A program made the position numbers and the translations under genes. Under the pieces are notes generated by a model. The model was not told the DNA's origin. It saw only the letters and a list, made by a program, of their open reading frames with translations, and ran no database searches. Positions 52,906-62,662 of a stretch of 64,000 nucleotides of DNA are shown in pieces (position 1 is the stretch's first letter; each line of letters starts with the position of its first letter). The stretch comes from Dyella psychrodurans. Lineage in GTDB: Bacteria; Pseudomonadota; Gammaproteobacteria; Xanthomonadales; Rhodanobacteraceae. The DNA is taken from the NCBI RefSeq assembly GCF_003363265.1, contig NZ_QRBF01000002.1, positions 62,001-126,000 of the forward strand. Direction: 5' to 3'.

Positions 52906-52953
52906 CTCCGGGCAGTGGCGGCGTGTCCGCCAAACCTTTTTGGGGATACTCCG

Positions 52954-55530
52954 ATGCGAATGGACAAACTGACTTCGCGTTTCCAGCAAGCGCTCGCCGA
53001 CGCGCAATCGTTGGCGGTGGGACGCGACAACAACATGCTCGAGCCCGTGCACGTGATGGCGGCGCTGCTCGACCAGCAAGGCGGCTCCACCGGGCCGCTG
53101 CTGACCCAGGCTCACGTCAATGTGCCGGCGTTTCGCCAGCGCGTGGGTGAAATACTTGAACGTCTGCCGAAAGTGAGCGGGCAGGAAGGCAACATCCACG
53201 CCGGCAACGATCTGACCCGGGTACTCAATCTCACCGACAAGCTTGCCCAACAGCGTGGCGATCAGTTCATCGCCAGCGAGTTGTTCGTGCTCGCCGCGCT
53301 GGAAGACAAGGGCGACCTGGGAGCGGCGTTGAAAGCCGCGGGTGCGACGAAACAACACCTTGAAGCGGCGATCGAAAAATTGCGCGGCGGCGAGAAAGTG
53401 CAAAGCGAGAACGCCGAAGACCAGCGCCAGGCGCTGGAGAAATACTGCATCGATCTCACCGCGCGCGCCGAGAGCGGCAAGCTCGATCCGGTGATCGGCC
53501 GCGACGAGGAAATCCGCCGCACCATCCAGGTGCTGCAGCGTCGCACCAAGAACAATCCGGTGCTGATCGGCGAACCCGGCGTGGGCAAGACGGCCATCGT
53601 CGAGGGGCTGGCGCAGCGCATCGTGAAAGGCGAAGTGCCGGAGGGCCTGCGCGATCGCCGCGTGCTCGCGCTCGACATGGGTGCGCTGATCGCCGGCGCC
53701 AAGTTCCGCGGCGAATTCGAGGAACGCCTCAAGGCCGTGTTGAACGATCTGGCGAAAAACGAAGGCCAGATCATTCTCTTCATCGACGAGTTGCACACCA
53801 TGGTCGGCGCCGGCAAAGCCGAAGGCGCGATGGATGCCGGCAACATGCTCAAGCCCGCGCTGGCTCGCGGCGAACTGCATTGCATCGGCGCGACCACGCT
53901 GGATGAATATCGCAAATACATCGAAAAGGACGCCGCACTGGAACGCCGCTTCCAGAAGGTGTTCGTGGGCGAGCCTAGCGTGGAAGACACCATCGCGATC
54001 CTGCGTGGATTGAAAGAACGCTATGCGGTGCATCACGGCGTGGAAATCACCGATCCGGCCATCGTGGCGGCGGCGACGCTGTCCAATCGCTACATCACCG
54101 ACCGCCAGTTGCCGGACAAGGCGATCGACCTGATGGACGAAGCCGCGTCGCGCATCCGCATGGAGATCGACTCCAAGCCCGAAGAGCTCGATCGCCTCGA
54201 GCGCCGCCTGATCCAGCTGAAAATTCAGCGCGAAATGCTGAAGAAGGAAACCGACGAGGCATCGAAGAAGCGCCTCGCCGATCTCGATACCGACATCGGC
54301 AAGCTGGAGCGCGAATTTTCCGATCTCAACGAAGTATGGAAGTCGGAAAAGGCTGCGTTGCAGGGAGCGACCAAGGTGAAGGAGCAGATCGAGCAGGCGC
54401 GCGTGGAACTGGAAGCGGCACAACGCCGGCAGGACTACGCCAGGATGAGCGAGATCCAGTACGGCAAGCTACCCGAACTGGAAAAGCAGCTCGCCGCCGC
54501 GCAGGCTGCCGAGAAGCAGGAATTCAAGCTCGTGCAGGACCGCGTCACGGAAGAGGAAATCGCCGAAGTGGTGTCGCGCTGGACAGGCATTCCCGTCAGC
54601 AAGATGCTGGAAGGCGAGCGCGACAAGTTGCTGCACATGGAAGAATCGCTGCACAAGCGCGTGGTCGGCCAGGATGAGGCCGTGCGTGCCGTGTCCGATG
54701 CGATTCGCCGTGCGCGTGCGGGCCTTTCCGATCCCAATCGCCCGTACGGTTCGTTCCTGTTCCTGGGCCCGACCGGCGTCGGCAAGACGGAGCTGTGCAA
54801 GGCGCTCGCCGAATTCCTGTTCGATACCCAGGATGCGATGGTGCGCATCGACATGAGCGAATTCATGGAGAAGCATTCCGTGAGCCGACTCATCGGTGCG
54901 CCTCCCGGCTATGTCGGCTACGAAGAGGGCGGTTATCTCACCGAAGCGGTGCGTCGTCGGCCTTACAGCGTGATCCTGCTGGACGAAGTGGAGAAGGCGC
55001 ATCCGGATGTGTTCAACATCCTCTTGCAGGTGCTCGACGACGGCCGACTGACCGATGGCCAGGGCCGCACGGTGGATTTCCGCAACACCGTGATCGTGAT
55101 GACGTCGAACCTCGGTTCGCAGCTGATCCAGGAGCAGGCCGGCGATTCGGAAGCCGATTACCTGCAGATGAAGGCGGCGGTGCTGGGCGTCGTGCAGGCG
55201 CACTTCCGTCCGGAATTCATCAACCGGCTCGACGAGCTGGTGGTGTTCCGTCCGCTGCAGAAGACGCAGATCCGCAAGATTGCGCTGATCCAGCTGGTGC
55301 AGTTGGAGAAACGTCTGGCCGAACGCCAGTTGCGTCTGGAAATCAGCGAGAAAGCGCTGGATTTGCTTGGCAATGTGGGTTTCGATCCAGTGTACGGCGC
55401 ACGTCCGCTCAAACGCGCGATCCAGCAGCAGTTGGAAAATCCGCTGGCCAGGCAAATCCTTGAAGGTCGCTTCACGCCAGGAGCCGTCATCAAGGTCGAC
55501 GCCGAAAGCGGCCATCTCGCCTTCCACTAA
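52954..55530 (+). CDS. clpB: ATP-dependent disaggregase ClpB
   Basis: An 858-residue Hsp100 chaperone of standard length. N domain to about residue 145, first AAA+ module with GEPGVGKT and a Walker B FIDELHTM, long coiled-coil middle domain (about 405-525), second AAA+ module with GPTGVGKT and [14 protein letters not shown]. It extracts proteins from aggregates with DnaK. ATG 52954 follows GGGGA by seven bases; ATG 52960 is a near alternative. A sigma-32-like promoter lies upstream. Confidence 0.97.
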   Translation: MRMDKLTSRFQQALADAQSLAVGRDNNMLEPVHVMAALLDQQGGSTGPLLTQAHVNVPAFRQRVGEILERLPKVSGQEGNIHAGNDLTRVLNLTDKLAQQRGDQFIASELFVLAALEDKGDLGAALKAAGATKQHLEAAIEKLRGGEKVQSENAEDQRQALEKYCIDLTARAESGKLDPVIGRDEEIRRTIQVLQRRTKNNPVLIGEPGVGKTAIVEGLAQRIVKGEVPEGLRDRRVLALDMGALIAGAKFRGEFEERLKAVLNDLAKNEGQIILFIDELHTMVGAGKAEGAMDAGNMLKPALARGELHCIGATTLDEYRKYIEKDAALERRFQKVFVGEPSVEDTIAILRGLKERYAVHHGVEITDPAIVAAATLSNRYITDRQLPDKAIDLMDEAASRIRMEIDSKPEELDRLERRLIQLKIQREMLKKETDEASKKRLADLDTDIGKLEREFSDLNEVWKSEKAALQGATKVKEQIEQARVELEAAQRRQDYARMSEIQYGKLPELEKQLAAAQAAEKQEFKLVQDRVTEEEIAEVVSRWTGIPVSKMLEGERDKLLHMEESLHKRVVGQDEAVRAVSDAIRRARAGLSDPNRPYGSFLFLGPTGVGKTELCKALAEFLFDTQDAMVRIDMSEFMEKHSVSRLIGAPPGYVGYEEGGYLTEAVRRRPYSVILLDEVEKAHPDVFNILLQVLDDGRLTDGQGRTVDFRNTVIVMTSNLGSQLIQEQAGDSEADYLQMKAAVLGVVQAHFRPEFINRLDELVVFRPLQKTQIRKIALIQLVQLEKRLAERQLRLEISEKALDLLGNVGFDPVYGARPLKRAIQQQLENPLARQILEGRFTPGAVIKVDAESGHLAFH

Positions 55531-55643
55531 GCCTCGCCACCACTCCCTCCCTTGCATGCAGGGGAGGGGTCAAGCAATCTCGCGAAAGCGTTTTGTATCT
55601 CGCAGTATCGGAAGCGCGAATACCCAGTGTGCTTCCGTCGCAT

Positions 55644-55671
55644 CAAAAAAAATCCCGGCCGAAGCCGGGAT
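55644..55671 (-). terminator. Intrinsic terminator of the TonB-dependent receptor at 55712
   Basis: Read on the minus strand, ATCCCGGC, loop TTCG, GCCGGGAT is followed by a run of eight T. It lies 40 bases after the receptor stop. A second weak hairpin near 55546-55567 (CCTCCC...GGGAGG) may serve clpB. Confidence 0.9.
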
Positions 55672-55711
55672 GTTCGATGCGATGCATCGCAGAGATTGGC
55701 AGTGGGTCGAA

Positions 55712-58171
55712 TCACCAGTGATAGATCACTTTGGTGTAATAGTAACGCCCATTGAAGCCGTTGGGTGAAAATTCTGAATACGGAATGGTGCCGTTGGTGC
55801 TGTTGGCGGCGATCACCTTGTCCGGATAGCTGTTGGTCGCATTGTCCACGCCCAGCGTGAACGTCCAGTTGTCGAGGTTGTAACTGCCGGCCAGATCGAG
55901 CACCCATTGCGGGCTGAAGGTCTGGTTGAGCAGGTACGTACTGTTGCTGTACGCCGTGAAGCTGCCGTAGCGCGTCAGATTGCCATTGAACACCCAGTGG
56001 TCCAGCGTGTAGTTCTCGTTGAAGATCAGCTTGCTGCGCGGCGTGGAATTGGCCAGCAGACCCTTGATGTCGCGATAACTCACGCGTTCCAATTCCAGTC
56101 CAAGCGCCTGTAATTGCGGTGGATTGGGTGCGACGCCGGTGACCTGCGTGCGGTTGTAGTTGTAGCTCAACGTGCTATCGAGCACGCCATCGTTGCCGAA
56201 ATCCGAACGATAGCTGGCGACCAGGTCGCCGCCTTGCGTGCGCGTGTTCACCGCGTTGGTGAAGTACTGGGCCGAGCTGAACGCGATGTTGGTGATGCCA
56301 TGCGCGGCGAGGTAGTCGACAATGACTGGATTGTTCAGGCCGCTGAGCGTGCTCGACAGCACGATGCGGTTGTAGATCTGGATCTGATAGACGTCGAAGG
56401 TCAGCGTCAGCGGATCGATCGGGTTGTACACCGCACCGACCGTGTAGTTGTGCGACCTTTCCGGGCGCAAGGACTGCGCGCCCAGCAATTGCGCCACGGG
56501 ATTGCTCACCGGCAACAGGCCGGTCTGATAGACGCCCGGTGCGATGCCGGGTCCCGCGCTGCTGGGTGTCAGGTACAGCGACCCGATCTGCGAATAGTCC
56601 TCTTGCGCCAGCGACGGTGCGCGGAAGCCGGTCGACGCACTGGCGCGCAGCGCGAAGCGATCGGTGAAGTCGTAACGCGCGGCCAGCGCGCCGGAGACGG
56701 TGTTGCCGAAGTCGTTGTAATCCTCATGGCGCACGGAGAAGGAGGTGCCGAGCTTGTCCGTCAGATTGGTTTCCAGGCTTACGTATTGGGCCACATCGCT
56801 GCGGCTCCACGAGCCCGTGTTGATGGGGCTGTAGCCGCTGAAACCCTGTGCGCCACCGCTCGCTCCCGAGGTGCCCACGTAATACGAATCCGGATCGCCT
56901 GCGCGGATGCTGTAGGTATCGCGCAGATACTCCGCGCCAAATGCCAGCGTTACGGGATTGGGCAACCAGCCGACACTCAGGTCCTTGGCAACGTCCACGT
57001 CCAGGGCCTCCTGTGCCGCGGAGACGATGCCGTCGAAGAAGCTGGTCGGCGTGTAACCGAAGTCATGCAGGAAGGCGTAGTTCGCGGTGTTGAGGGTGTT
57101 GAGCGCCACGCGATTGCCGCCGTAATTGGCACTCACGTCCCAGCGCCATCCATCCGTCGTGCCGCGCACGCCGGTCACCAGCGCCTGGTCGGTGCTGTGG
57201 GCCTGCAACAGCGGCTGGTAGCCATCGGGATAGATCGCGCTGAGCGCCTTTTTTACGGACGACGGATACAGATACGGGTTGCGGTACAGCTCATCGGAAA
57301 TCGCATCGCGTTCGTGATAGCTGCCGAAGGCGTAGAACTGCACGTTGGGGGTGATGTCGTACTGCGTGTTGAGAAACACGTTGTGCTGGCTGATCGAGGG
57401 ATCGCCGAACACCTGCTTCTCGCCCAACTGCGGATAGCGCACGTCCACGCCGCCGTGGTTGGTCGGATCCTGGTGACCATCGTCCACGCTGATGCGCAGC
57501 CAGCCCTTGTCGCCACCCAGCGGAATGCCGAAGTTGGCCGAACCCAGCCACTGGCGACCGCCGCCTCGCTGGTACTGGCCGCCGTCGAGTTCGATTGAGC
57601 CGCCTTGCGCACCGTGCTTGAGGATGATGTTGATCACGCCGGCGATGGCATCGGAGCCGTACTGCGCCGAAGCTCCGTCGCGCAGCACTTCGATGTGATC
57701 GATCGCCGAAAGCGGAATGGTGTTCAAGTCCACCGGCGCCGAACCGCGGCCGATGCTGCCATCGGTGTTGACCAGCGCGCTGGTATGCCAGCGCTTGCCG
57801 TCCACCAGCACCAGCACTTCATCCGGCGCCAGGCCGCGCAATTGCGCGGGGCGTTGCGAGTCGGTGGTGTCGGTGGCGGCAGGGCGCGGGAAGTTCAGCG
57901 ACGGAATCAGCCGTGCCAGAGCCGTGGCAAGTTCGTTGGAACCAGTGCTTTGCAGTGCCGAAGCCGGAATAACGTCGATGGGTGACAGCGAAGTGCTGTC
58001 GGTACGGTTTTCTGCACGCGTGCCGGTGACGATCACGGCCTGCAGATTCTTTGTGTTGTTGGAGGGAGGAGGAGCCTGGTTGGTGTCTTGTGCCGCAACG
58101 TGCGTGGCGATCGCGAGCAGGACGGCGGCAGTGAGCGGTTTTGTTGTGGTTTTGCGGAGCAGTTTCTTCAT
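55712..58171 (-). CDS. TonB-dependent outer-membrane receptor
   Basis: An 819-residue receptor: signal peptide ending VAAQDTN, TonB-box region LQAVIVTGTRAENRT, plug domain with QLRGLAPDEVLVLVDGKRWH, NTDGSIGRGSAPVDLNTIP and GASAQYGSDAIAGVINIIL, and a barrel ending YYTKVIYHW. The plug type with a VDGKR(R/W)H turn is frequent in Xanthomonadales receptors for iron complexes or sugars. It is divergent from the cobalamin operon but the riboswitch reads on the other strand, and the plug does not resemble BtuB, so a corrinoid role is not supported. ATG 58171 has AGGGG nine bases before it. Confidence 0.85.
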   Translation of the reverse strand: MKKLLRKTTTKPLTAAVLLAIATHVAAQDTNQAPPPSNNTKNLQAVIVTGTRAENRTDSTSLSPIDVIPASALQSTGSNELATALARLIPSLNFPRPAATDTTDSQRPAQLRGLAPDEVLVLVDGKRWHTSALVNTDGSIGRGSAPVDLNTIPLSAIDHIEVLRDGASAQYGSDAIAGVINIILKHGAQGGSIELDGGQYQRGGGRQWLGSANFGIPLGGDKGWLRISVDDGHQDPTNHGGVDVRYPQLGEKQVFGDPSISQHNVFLNTQYDITPNVQFYAFGSYHERDAISDELYRNPYLYPSSVKKALSAIYPDGYQPLLQAHSTDQALVTGVRGTTDGWRWDVSANYGGNRVALNTLNTANYAFLHDFGYTPTSFFDGIVSAAQEALDVDVAKDLSVGWLPNPVTLAFGAEYLRDTYSIRAGDPDSYYVGTSGASGGAQGFSGYSPINTGSWSRSDVAQYVSLETNLTDKLGTSFSVRHEDYNDFGNTVSGALAARYDFTDRFALRASASTGFRAPSLAQEDYSQIGSLYLTPSSAGPGIAPGVYQTGLLPVSNPVAQLLGAQSLRPERSHNYTVGAVYNPIDPLTLTFDVYQIQIYNRIVLSSTLSGLNNPVIVDYLAAHGITNIAFSSAQYFTNAVNTRTQGGDLVASYRSDFGNDGVLDSTLSYNYNRTQVTGVAPNPPQLQALGLELERVSYRDIKGLLANSTPRSKLIFNENYTLDHWVFNGNLTRYGSFTAYSNSTYLLNQTFSPQWVLDLAGSYNLDNWTFTLGVDNATNSYPDKVIAANSTNGTIPYSEFSPNGFNGRYYYTKVIYHW

Positions 58172-58489
58172 CCGATGTTTCCCCTGGCGTGTCTTTGTTG
58201 CTGTGCAGCAATTTCAGATTAATGACAAAGTTCCTCCCGGGCAACGGATCATTGGGCGTTTGAAAGTCCAATTGGGAATATTCCGTGGAAACAGGTGCTT
58301 GAGTGTCCATGTCCTCGTTCGAAGCTGTCTGGTGCGACAGTGGCAGGAAAAATGTCGGGATGTCCGTGCTCGTCGTCGCTGGATGCAAGCATGTGGCGTT
58401 GCATGGTGCAGGTAACGTCTAAGGCACCGCGTCCCATCGCGGACTAGGCGTGCAGGAATCCACGCACTACCATGCCCCGGCCTGAGGTG
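58172..58489. other. Divergent intergenic region between the receptor and the cobalamin riboswitch
   Basis: About 320 bases that must hold the promoter of the receptor (minus) and that of the riboswitch RNA (plus). The receptor ribosome site is at 58181-58185. No convincing -35/-10 pair or palindrome stands out on either strand, and no small gene is supported. Confidence 0.5.
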
Positions 58490-58695
58490 ACTGCCGGCGT
58501 TGGACGGCGGTTGAAACGGGAATCCGGTGCGTCCGCACGATCTTTGCGAACCAGTCCGGAGCTGCCCCCGCAACGGTAGGCGAGCAACGCCATCCACACG
58601 AAGCCACTGCGACCTATGCGCGGGAAGGCGTGGATGAAAAGGCATCAGCCTTTGCTCGCGAGCCCGGAGACCGGCCTCAAGGTACAACCGGACGG
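58490..58695 (+). ncRNA. Cobalamin riboswitch
   Basis: The B12-box core GCTGCCCCCGCAACGGTAGG at 58561-58580 is the diagnostic element. It is preceded by GAAACGGGAATCCGGTGCG and AACCAGTCCGGA, and followed by GAGCCCGGAGACCGGCC at 58660-58676, the standard sequence of adenosylcobalamin-sensing leaders. The ends (closing P1 helix) are approximate. It reads toward cobO, so the operon should be shut off when cobalamin is plentiful. No T-tract terminator follows, so control is probably at translation start. Confidence 0.93.
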
Positions 58696-58806
58696 CGGAG
58701 GGCCAGGTCAGGTGACCGCTGCATCGGCAGCCGGTGCCGTCTCTCCTTCCTCTGTCCCGATGACAGCCATGCCGTGCACACGGTCGTAGTAAGGAGTGTT
58801 GATGCC

Positions 58807-58851
58807 ATGAAGTTCTTCTCACCATCCACCGCAGGTGGTGCACGTCCATGA
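58807..58851 (+). CDS. Possible 14-codon leader peptide overlapping cobO
   Basis: MKFFSPSTAGGARP ends with TGA overlapping the cobO ATG. AAGGAG (58791-58796) is well placed for the two-codon frame ATG-CCA-TGA at 58802, whose stop overlaps this start, so a chain of couplings is possible. Short and unproven. Confidence 0.25.
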   Translation: MKFFSPSTAGGARP

Positions 58852-59477
58852 GCGATCAACCGTCCCACGACACGATGACGCCTGAAGAGCGTCACCGCGA
58901 ACGCATGCAACGCAAGAAGGAACTGGTCGATCGCAAGATCGCCAAGGCCACCATCGATCGCGGAGTGCTGGTCGTCAATACCGGCAACGGCAAGGGCAAA
59001 AGCTCGTCCGGTTTCGGCATGCTCGCGCGTTCGCTGGGGCATGGCTTCAAGTGCGGCGTCGTGCAATTCATCAAGGGCACGTTTTCCACCGGAGAAGAAG
59101 CGTTCTTCCGCCATTTGGCCGGCGATCAGCTGGATTACCACGTGATGGGCGAAGGCTTCACCTGGGAAACGCAGGACAAGGCGCGCGATATCGCCGCGGC
59201 CCAAGCGGCTTGGACGGTGGCGGCGGGCATGCTTGCCGATCCTGCCTACGATTTCGTTTTGCTCGACGAACTCAACATCGCGCTGGTCAAGCAATACGTG
59301 CAACTCGAACAGGTGCTGACGGCCGTCGCGGCGCGCCCGCCCCGCCAGCACGTCGTCATCACCGGACGCGGCGCCCCCGATGGCTTGATTGCCGTGGCCG
59401 ACACGGTGACCGAGATGCGCGTGATCAAACATGCGTTCGATGCCGGCATCAAGGCGCAGAAGGGCGTGGAGCTGTGA
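58848..59477 (+). CDS. cobO: Corrinoid adenosyltransferase (CobA/CobO/BtuR family)
   Basis: A 209-residue enzyme of normal length. VVNTGNGKGKSSSGFGMLAR is the P-loop, VVQFIKGTFSTGEE and GEGFTWETQDKARD are the substrate-site blocks, and DFVLLDELNIAL the Walker B region. It transfers adenosyl from ATP to cob(I)yrinic acid diamide or cobinamide. First gene of the riboswitch-controlled operon; the only nearby ribosome-like run, AGGTGG, is ten bases before ATG 58848. Its stop overlaps the GTG of cobB. Confidence 0.95.
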   Translation: MSDQPSHDTMTPEERHRERMQRKKELVDRKIAKATIDRGVLVVNTGNGKGKSSSGFGMLARSLGHGFKCGVVQFIKGTFSTGEEAFFRHLAGDQLDYHVMGEGFTWETQDKARDIAAAQAAWTVAAGMLADPAYDFVLLDELNIALVKQYVQLEQVLTAVAARPPRQHVVITGRGAPDGLIAVADTVTEMRVIKHAFDAGIKAQKGVEL

Positions 59478-60769
59478 GCGCGACGCGGCAGTGTCCGGCC
59501 TTGCTGGTTTCCGCGCCTGCCTCGGGGCAGGGCAAGACATCCGTTACCGCCGCGTTGGCACGTTGGCATACGAAGCAAGGGCGGCGGGTGCGCGTGTTCA
59601 AGACCGGGCCGGATTTTCTCGATCCCATGGTGCTTGAGCGTGCCGCAGGTACATCGGCGTATCAGCTGGATTTGTGGATGTGCGGCGAAGCCGATGTGCG
59701 CCGGCGATTGTTCGATGCGGCGGCGGATGCCGACCTGATCCTGGTCGAAGGTGTGATGGGATTGTTCGACGGCGCGCCATCCAGCGCCGATCTCGCGCAG
59801 CAGCTGGGTCTGCCGGTGATGGCCGTGATCGACGGCTCGGCGATGGCGCAGACGTTCGGTGCGCTCGCCTGCGGGCTGGCTGCGTATCGCGAAGGTCTGT
59901 CGATGTACGGCGTTGCCGCCAATCGCATCGGCAGTGCTTATCACGCCCAACTGCTCAAGGAGAGCCTTCCCGCATCGCTGCAATGGCTGGGTGCTTTGCC
60001 GCGAGAGGACGCATTGGCGCTGCCGGAGCGTCATCTGGGTTTGATCGCAGCGGGCGAACTCGGCGATATCGACGCGCGTCTCGATGCCTTGGCCGAAGCA
60101 TGGTCGACGCATGCGGCGACTGCACTCCCGCCGCCGGTCAGTTTCGAGGCGCCTGCCAGCGAACCCGTTGCGCCACTATTGCAAGGCGTGCGCATCGCCG
60201 TCGCTCGCGACGCGGCGTTCTGCTTCATCTATCCGGCGAATCTCGATCTGCTGAGCGCTGCCGGCGCCGAACTGCAGTTCTTCTCGCCGCTGGCCGGCGA
60301 CGCCTTGCCCGATTGCGATGCGGTATGGCTGCCGGGCGGATATCCGGAATTGCATCTCGCTGCCTTGTCGCAGCGTCGCGATTTGCATGCGGCGCTGCGA
60401 GCGCATCGCGACGCCGGCAAACCCATGCTGGCCGAGTGCGGCGGTTTACTGTTTACGCTGGACTCGCTGGCCGATCGCGATGGCAACGAAGCGACGATGG
60501 CAGGCTTGTTGTCCGGGCGTGCAGCTTTACAGCCGCGCCTCGCGGCGCTGGGTCTGCAAAACGTGGAGATGCCCGAAGGGGCACTGCGCGGGCATACCTT
60601 CCACTATGCGCGTGCATGGATCGACGCCGAACCTCTCGCGCATGCGACCAATCCGAATCAGGGGCCCTGCCAGGAAGCGGTCTATCGCGATAGGCGCCTC
60701 ACCGCCAGCTTCGTTCATTTCTACTTCCCTTCGCATCCGCAAGCTGCCTTGCAGCTCTTCCTGCCATGA
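59474..60769 (+). CDS. cobB: Cobyrinate a,c-diamide synthase
   Basis: A 431-residue ligase (CobB/CbiA). The N-terminal ATPase domain has [20 protein letters not shown] and [18 protein letters not shown]; the C-terminal class I glutamine amidotransferase domain has [16 protein letters not shown] and [10 protein letters not shown] with the nucleophile Cys, and a late [10 protein letters not shown]. It amidates the a and c side chains of cobyrinate. The start is GTG 59474 (GTGA overlap with the cobO stop). Confidence 0.94.
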   Translation: MSATRQCPALLVSAPASGQGKTSVTAALARWHTKQGRRVRVFKTGPDFLDPMVLERAAGTSAYQLDLWMCGEADVRRRLFDAAADADLILVEGVMGLFDGAPSSADLAQQLGLPVMAVIDGSAMAQTFGALACGLAAYREGLSMYGVAANRIGSAYHAQLLKESLPASLQWLGALPREDALALPERHLGLIAAGELGDIDARLDALAEAWSTHAATALPPPVSFEAPASEPVAPLLQGVRIAVARDAAFCFIYPANLDLLSAAGAELQFFSPLAGDALPDCDAVWLPGGYPELHLAALSQRRDLHAALRAHRDAGKPMLAECGGLLFTLDSLADRDGNEATMAGLLSGRAALQPRLAALGLQNVEMPEGALRGHTFHYARAWIDAEPLAHATNPNQGPCQEAVYRDRRLTASFVHFYFPSHPQAALQLFLP

Positions 60770-61686
60770 GCACTGCGCTGCTCATGATCGCCGCGGTAAT
60801 GCTCGACAAACTGCTGGGTGAGCCGCGCCGCGCGCATCCGCTGGTGGCATTCGGGCGTGTCGTTCATGGGATAGAACGACGCATGCATGCGGACACGCGA
60901 TGGGCCGGTGTGTTGGCGTGGTCCGTGGCGGTGCTGCCATCCGTCCTGCTGCTGTGGGTCCTGCAGCAAGCGATGCCGATCTGGGCGTCACGGCTCATTG
61001 CCGTGTTGACGCTGTACTTCACATTGGGCTTGCGCAGCCTGGGGGAACATGCGCAACCGGTGGCCACGGCGCTGCAATCGGGCGAACTCGATGCGGCGCG
61101 CGGCGCAGTGGGACGCATGGTGAGTCGCGATACCGCAGCATTGAATACCCATCAGGTTGCCGCGGCGGCGACCGAATCCGTGCTCGAGAACGGAAACGAC
61201 GCAGTGTTCGGCGCATTGTTTTGGTTTGCGTTGCTGGGAGCGCCGGGTGCGCTGCTCTATCGACTGGCCAACACGCTCGACGCCATGTGGGGCTATCGCA
61301 CGCCACGCTATGAACGATTCGGCTGGGCCGCCGCGAGAATCGACGATGTGCTGAACTATGTGCCTGCGCGACTCACGGCTTTCACGTATGCCCTATGCGG
61401 AAACTTCAATCGCGCGTTGCGTTGCTGGCGCGAGCAGGCGCCGCAATGGGACAGCCCAAACGCAGGTCCGGTGATGGCGGCTGGCGCGGGTGCGCTGGAT
61501 GTGCGCCTGGGCGGTGCGGCGCCGTATCACGGCGTGTGGGAAGAGCGTCCGGCATTGGGAGAGGGAGACCCGCCGAGCGCCGAATCGATCTCCCGCGCGT
61601 TGCGCCTGTTGCGCAACGGTGTGATCGTCTGGTTGACGGTCGCGTTGCTGTGGGGATTTGCGATCCACGGAGGCCTTCATGCTTGA
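60766..61686 (+). CDS. cbiB: Adenosylcobinamide-phosphate synthase (CbiB/CobD)
   Basis: A 306-residue integral membrane enzyme with about five membrane segments. Family blocks are [60 protein letters not shown] and [20 protein letters not shown]. It attaches aminopropanol (or its phosphate) to adenosylcobyric acid. ATG 60766 overlaps the cobB stop by four bases; its own end overlaps the next gene by eight. Confidence 0.94.
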   Translation: MSTALLMIAAVMLDKLLGEPRRAHPLVAFGRVVHGIERRMHADTRWAGVLAWSVAVLPSVLLLWVLQQAMPIWASRLIAVLTLYFTLGLRSLGEHAQPVATALQSGELDAARGAVGRMVSRDTAALNTHQVAAAATESVLENGNDAVFGALFWFALLGAPGALLYRLANTLDAMWGYRTPRYERFGWAAARIDDVLNYVPARLTAFTYALCGNFNRALRCWREQAPQWDSPNAGPVMAAGAGALDVRLGGAAPYHGVWEERPALGEGDPPSAESISRALRLLRNGVIVWLTVALLWGFAIHGGLHA

Positions 61687-62662
61687 ACATGGTGGTCGCC
61701 TGCACCGCGCGGCGCGCGAATACGGCATTCCGATCGAGGCTTGGCTCGATCTCTCCACGGGCATCAGTCCGTTTGGCTGGCCCGTACCGCCGATTCCTCC
61801 ATCGGCGTGGCACCGCCTGCCTGAGGACGACGATGGCCTGATCGACGCGGCGCGCGCGTACTACCAAGCGCAACATCTATTGCCTGTGGCGGGTTCGCAG
61901 GCTGCCATCCAGGCCCTGCCGCTGCTGCGAGCTGCGTGTCGAGTGGGAATCATTGCGCCCGGTTACGCGGAGCATGCGCACGCATGGCAACGCGCGGGAC
62001 ATGATGTGGAGCGGCATCCGGCCGAGGTGCTGTCGGCGAATCCGCAACGGTGGGATGTGCTGATGCTAATCCATCCCAACAATCCCGGTGGCGAGCGTTT
62101 CGATGTCGACGCATTGCTGCGCGTTCACGCCGATCTCGCTGCGCGCGGCGGCTGGCTGGTGGTGGACGAGGCCTTCATGGATGTCACTCCCGCCTACAGC
62201 CTTTGTCCGTACGCGGACCGCGATGGGCTGATCGTGTTGCGATCGGTGGGCAAGTTTTTCGGTCTCGCCGGTGCGCGTGCCGGCTTTGTTTGCGCAACAC
62301 CGGCACTATTGCAGGCTTTGCAGGAAAAGCTTGGTCCGTGGACGTTGAGCGGTCCGACGCGTTACGTGTTGCAGCACGCACTCGGCGATCGCGCGTGGCA
62401 CGTGCAGGCAAAGGCACAACTGACCGCGACCAGCGAGCGTTTGGCTGCCCTGCTTGCCAAGCATCGCCTTGATCCCTCGGCGGGTTGCGCGTTGTTCCAA
62501 TGGTGCCGACACGATGCCGCACCTGCGCTGCATCGTGCATTGGCGAAGGTGGGCATTCTCACGCGCCTTTTCGACGATGTGCCAAGCCTGCGTTTCGGGC
62601 TTCCGCCCGACGATGCGGCGTTCCATCGGCTCGACATGGCGTTGGCCGAGGTGCTGCGATGA
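61679..62662 (+). CDS. cobD: L-threonine-O-3-phosphate decarboxylase (CobD/CobC)
   Basis: A 327-residue fold-type I PLP enzyme. [18 protein letters not shown] at the start is the family signature, [12 protein letters not shown] contacts [14 protein letters not shown] holds the cofactor Asp, and [17 protein letters not shown] carries the Schiff-base Lys. It makes aminopropanol phosphate for the nucleotide loop used by CbiB. GGAGG lies five bases before ATG 61679. Confidence 0.93.
   Translation: MLEHGGRLHRAAREYGIPIEAWLDLSTGISPFGWPVPPIPPSAWHRLPEDDDGLIDAARAYYQAQHLLPVAGSQAAIQALPLLRAACRVGIIAPGYAEHAHAWQRAGHDVERHPAEVLSANPQRWDVLMLIHPNNPGGERFDVDALLRVHADLAARGGWLVVDEAFMDVTPAYSLCPYADRDGLIVLRSVGKFFGLAGARAGFVCATPALLQALQEKLGPWTLSGPTRYVLQHALGDRAWHVQAKAQLTATSERLAALLAKHRLDPSAGCALFQWCRHDAAPALHRALAKVGILTRLFDDVPSLRFGLPPDDAAFHRLDMALAEVLR

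Noticed and set aside
55712-58171. BtuB (cobalamin receptor) identity for the TonB-dependent receptor next to the cob operon
   Set aside because: The riboswitch reads on the opposite strand and the plug sequence is of the VDGKRWH type rather than BtuB-like.
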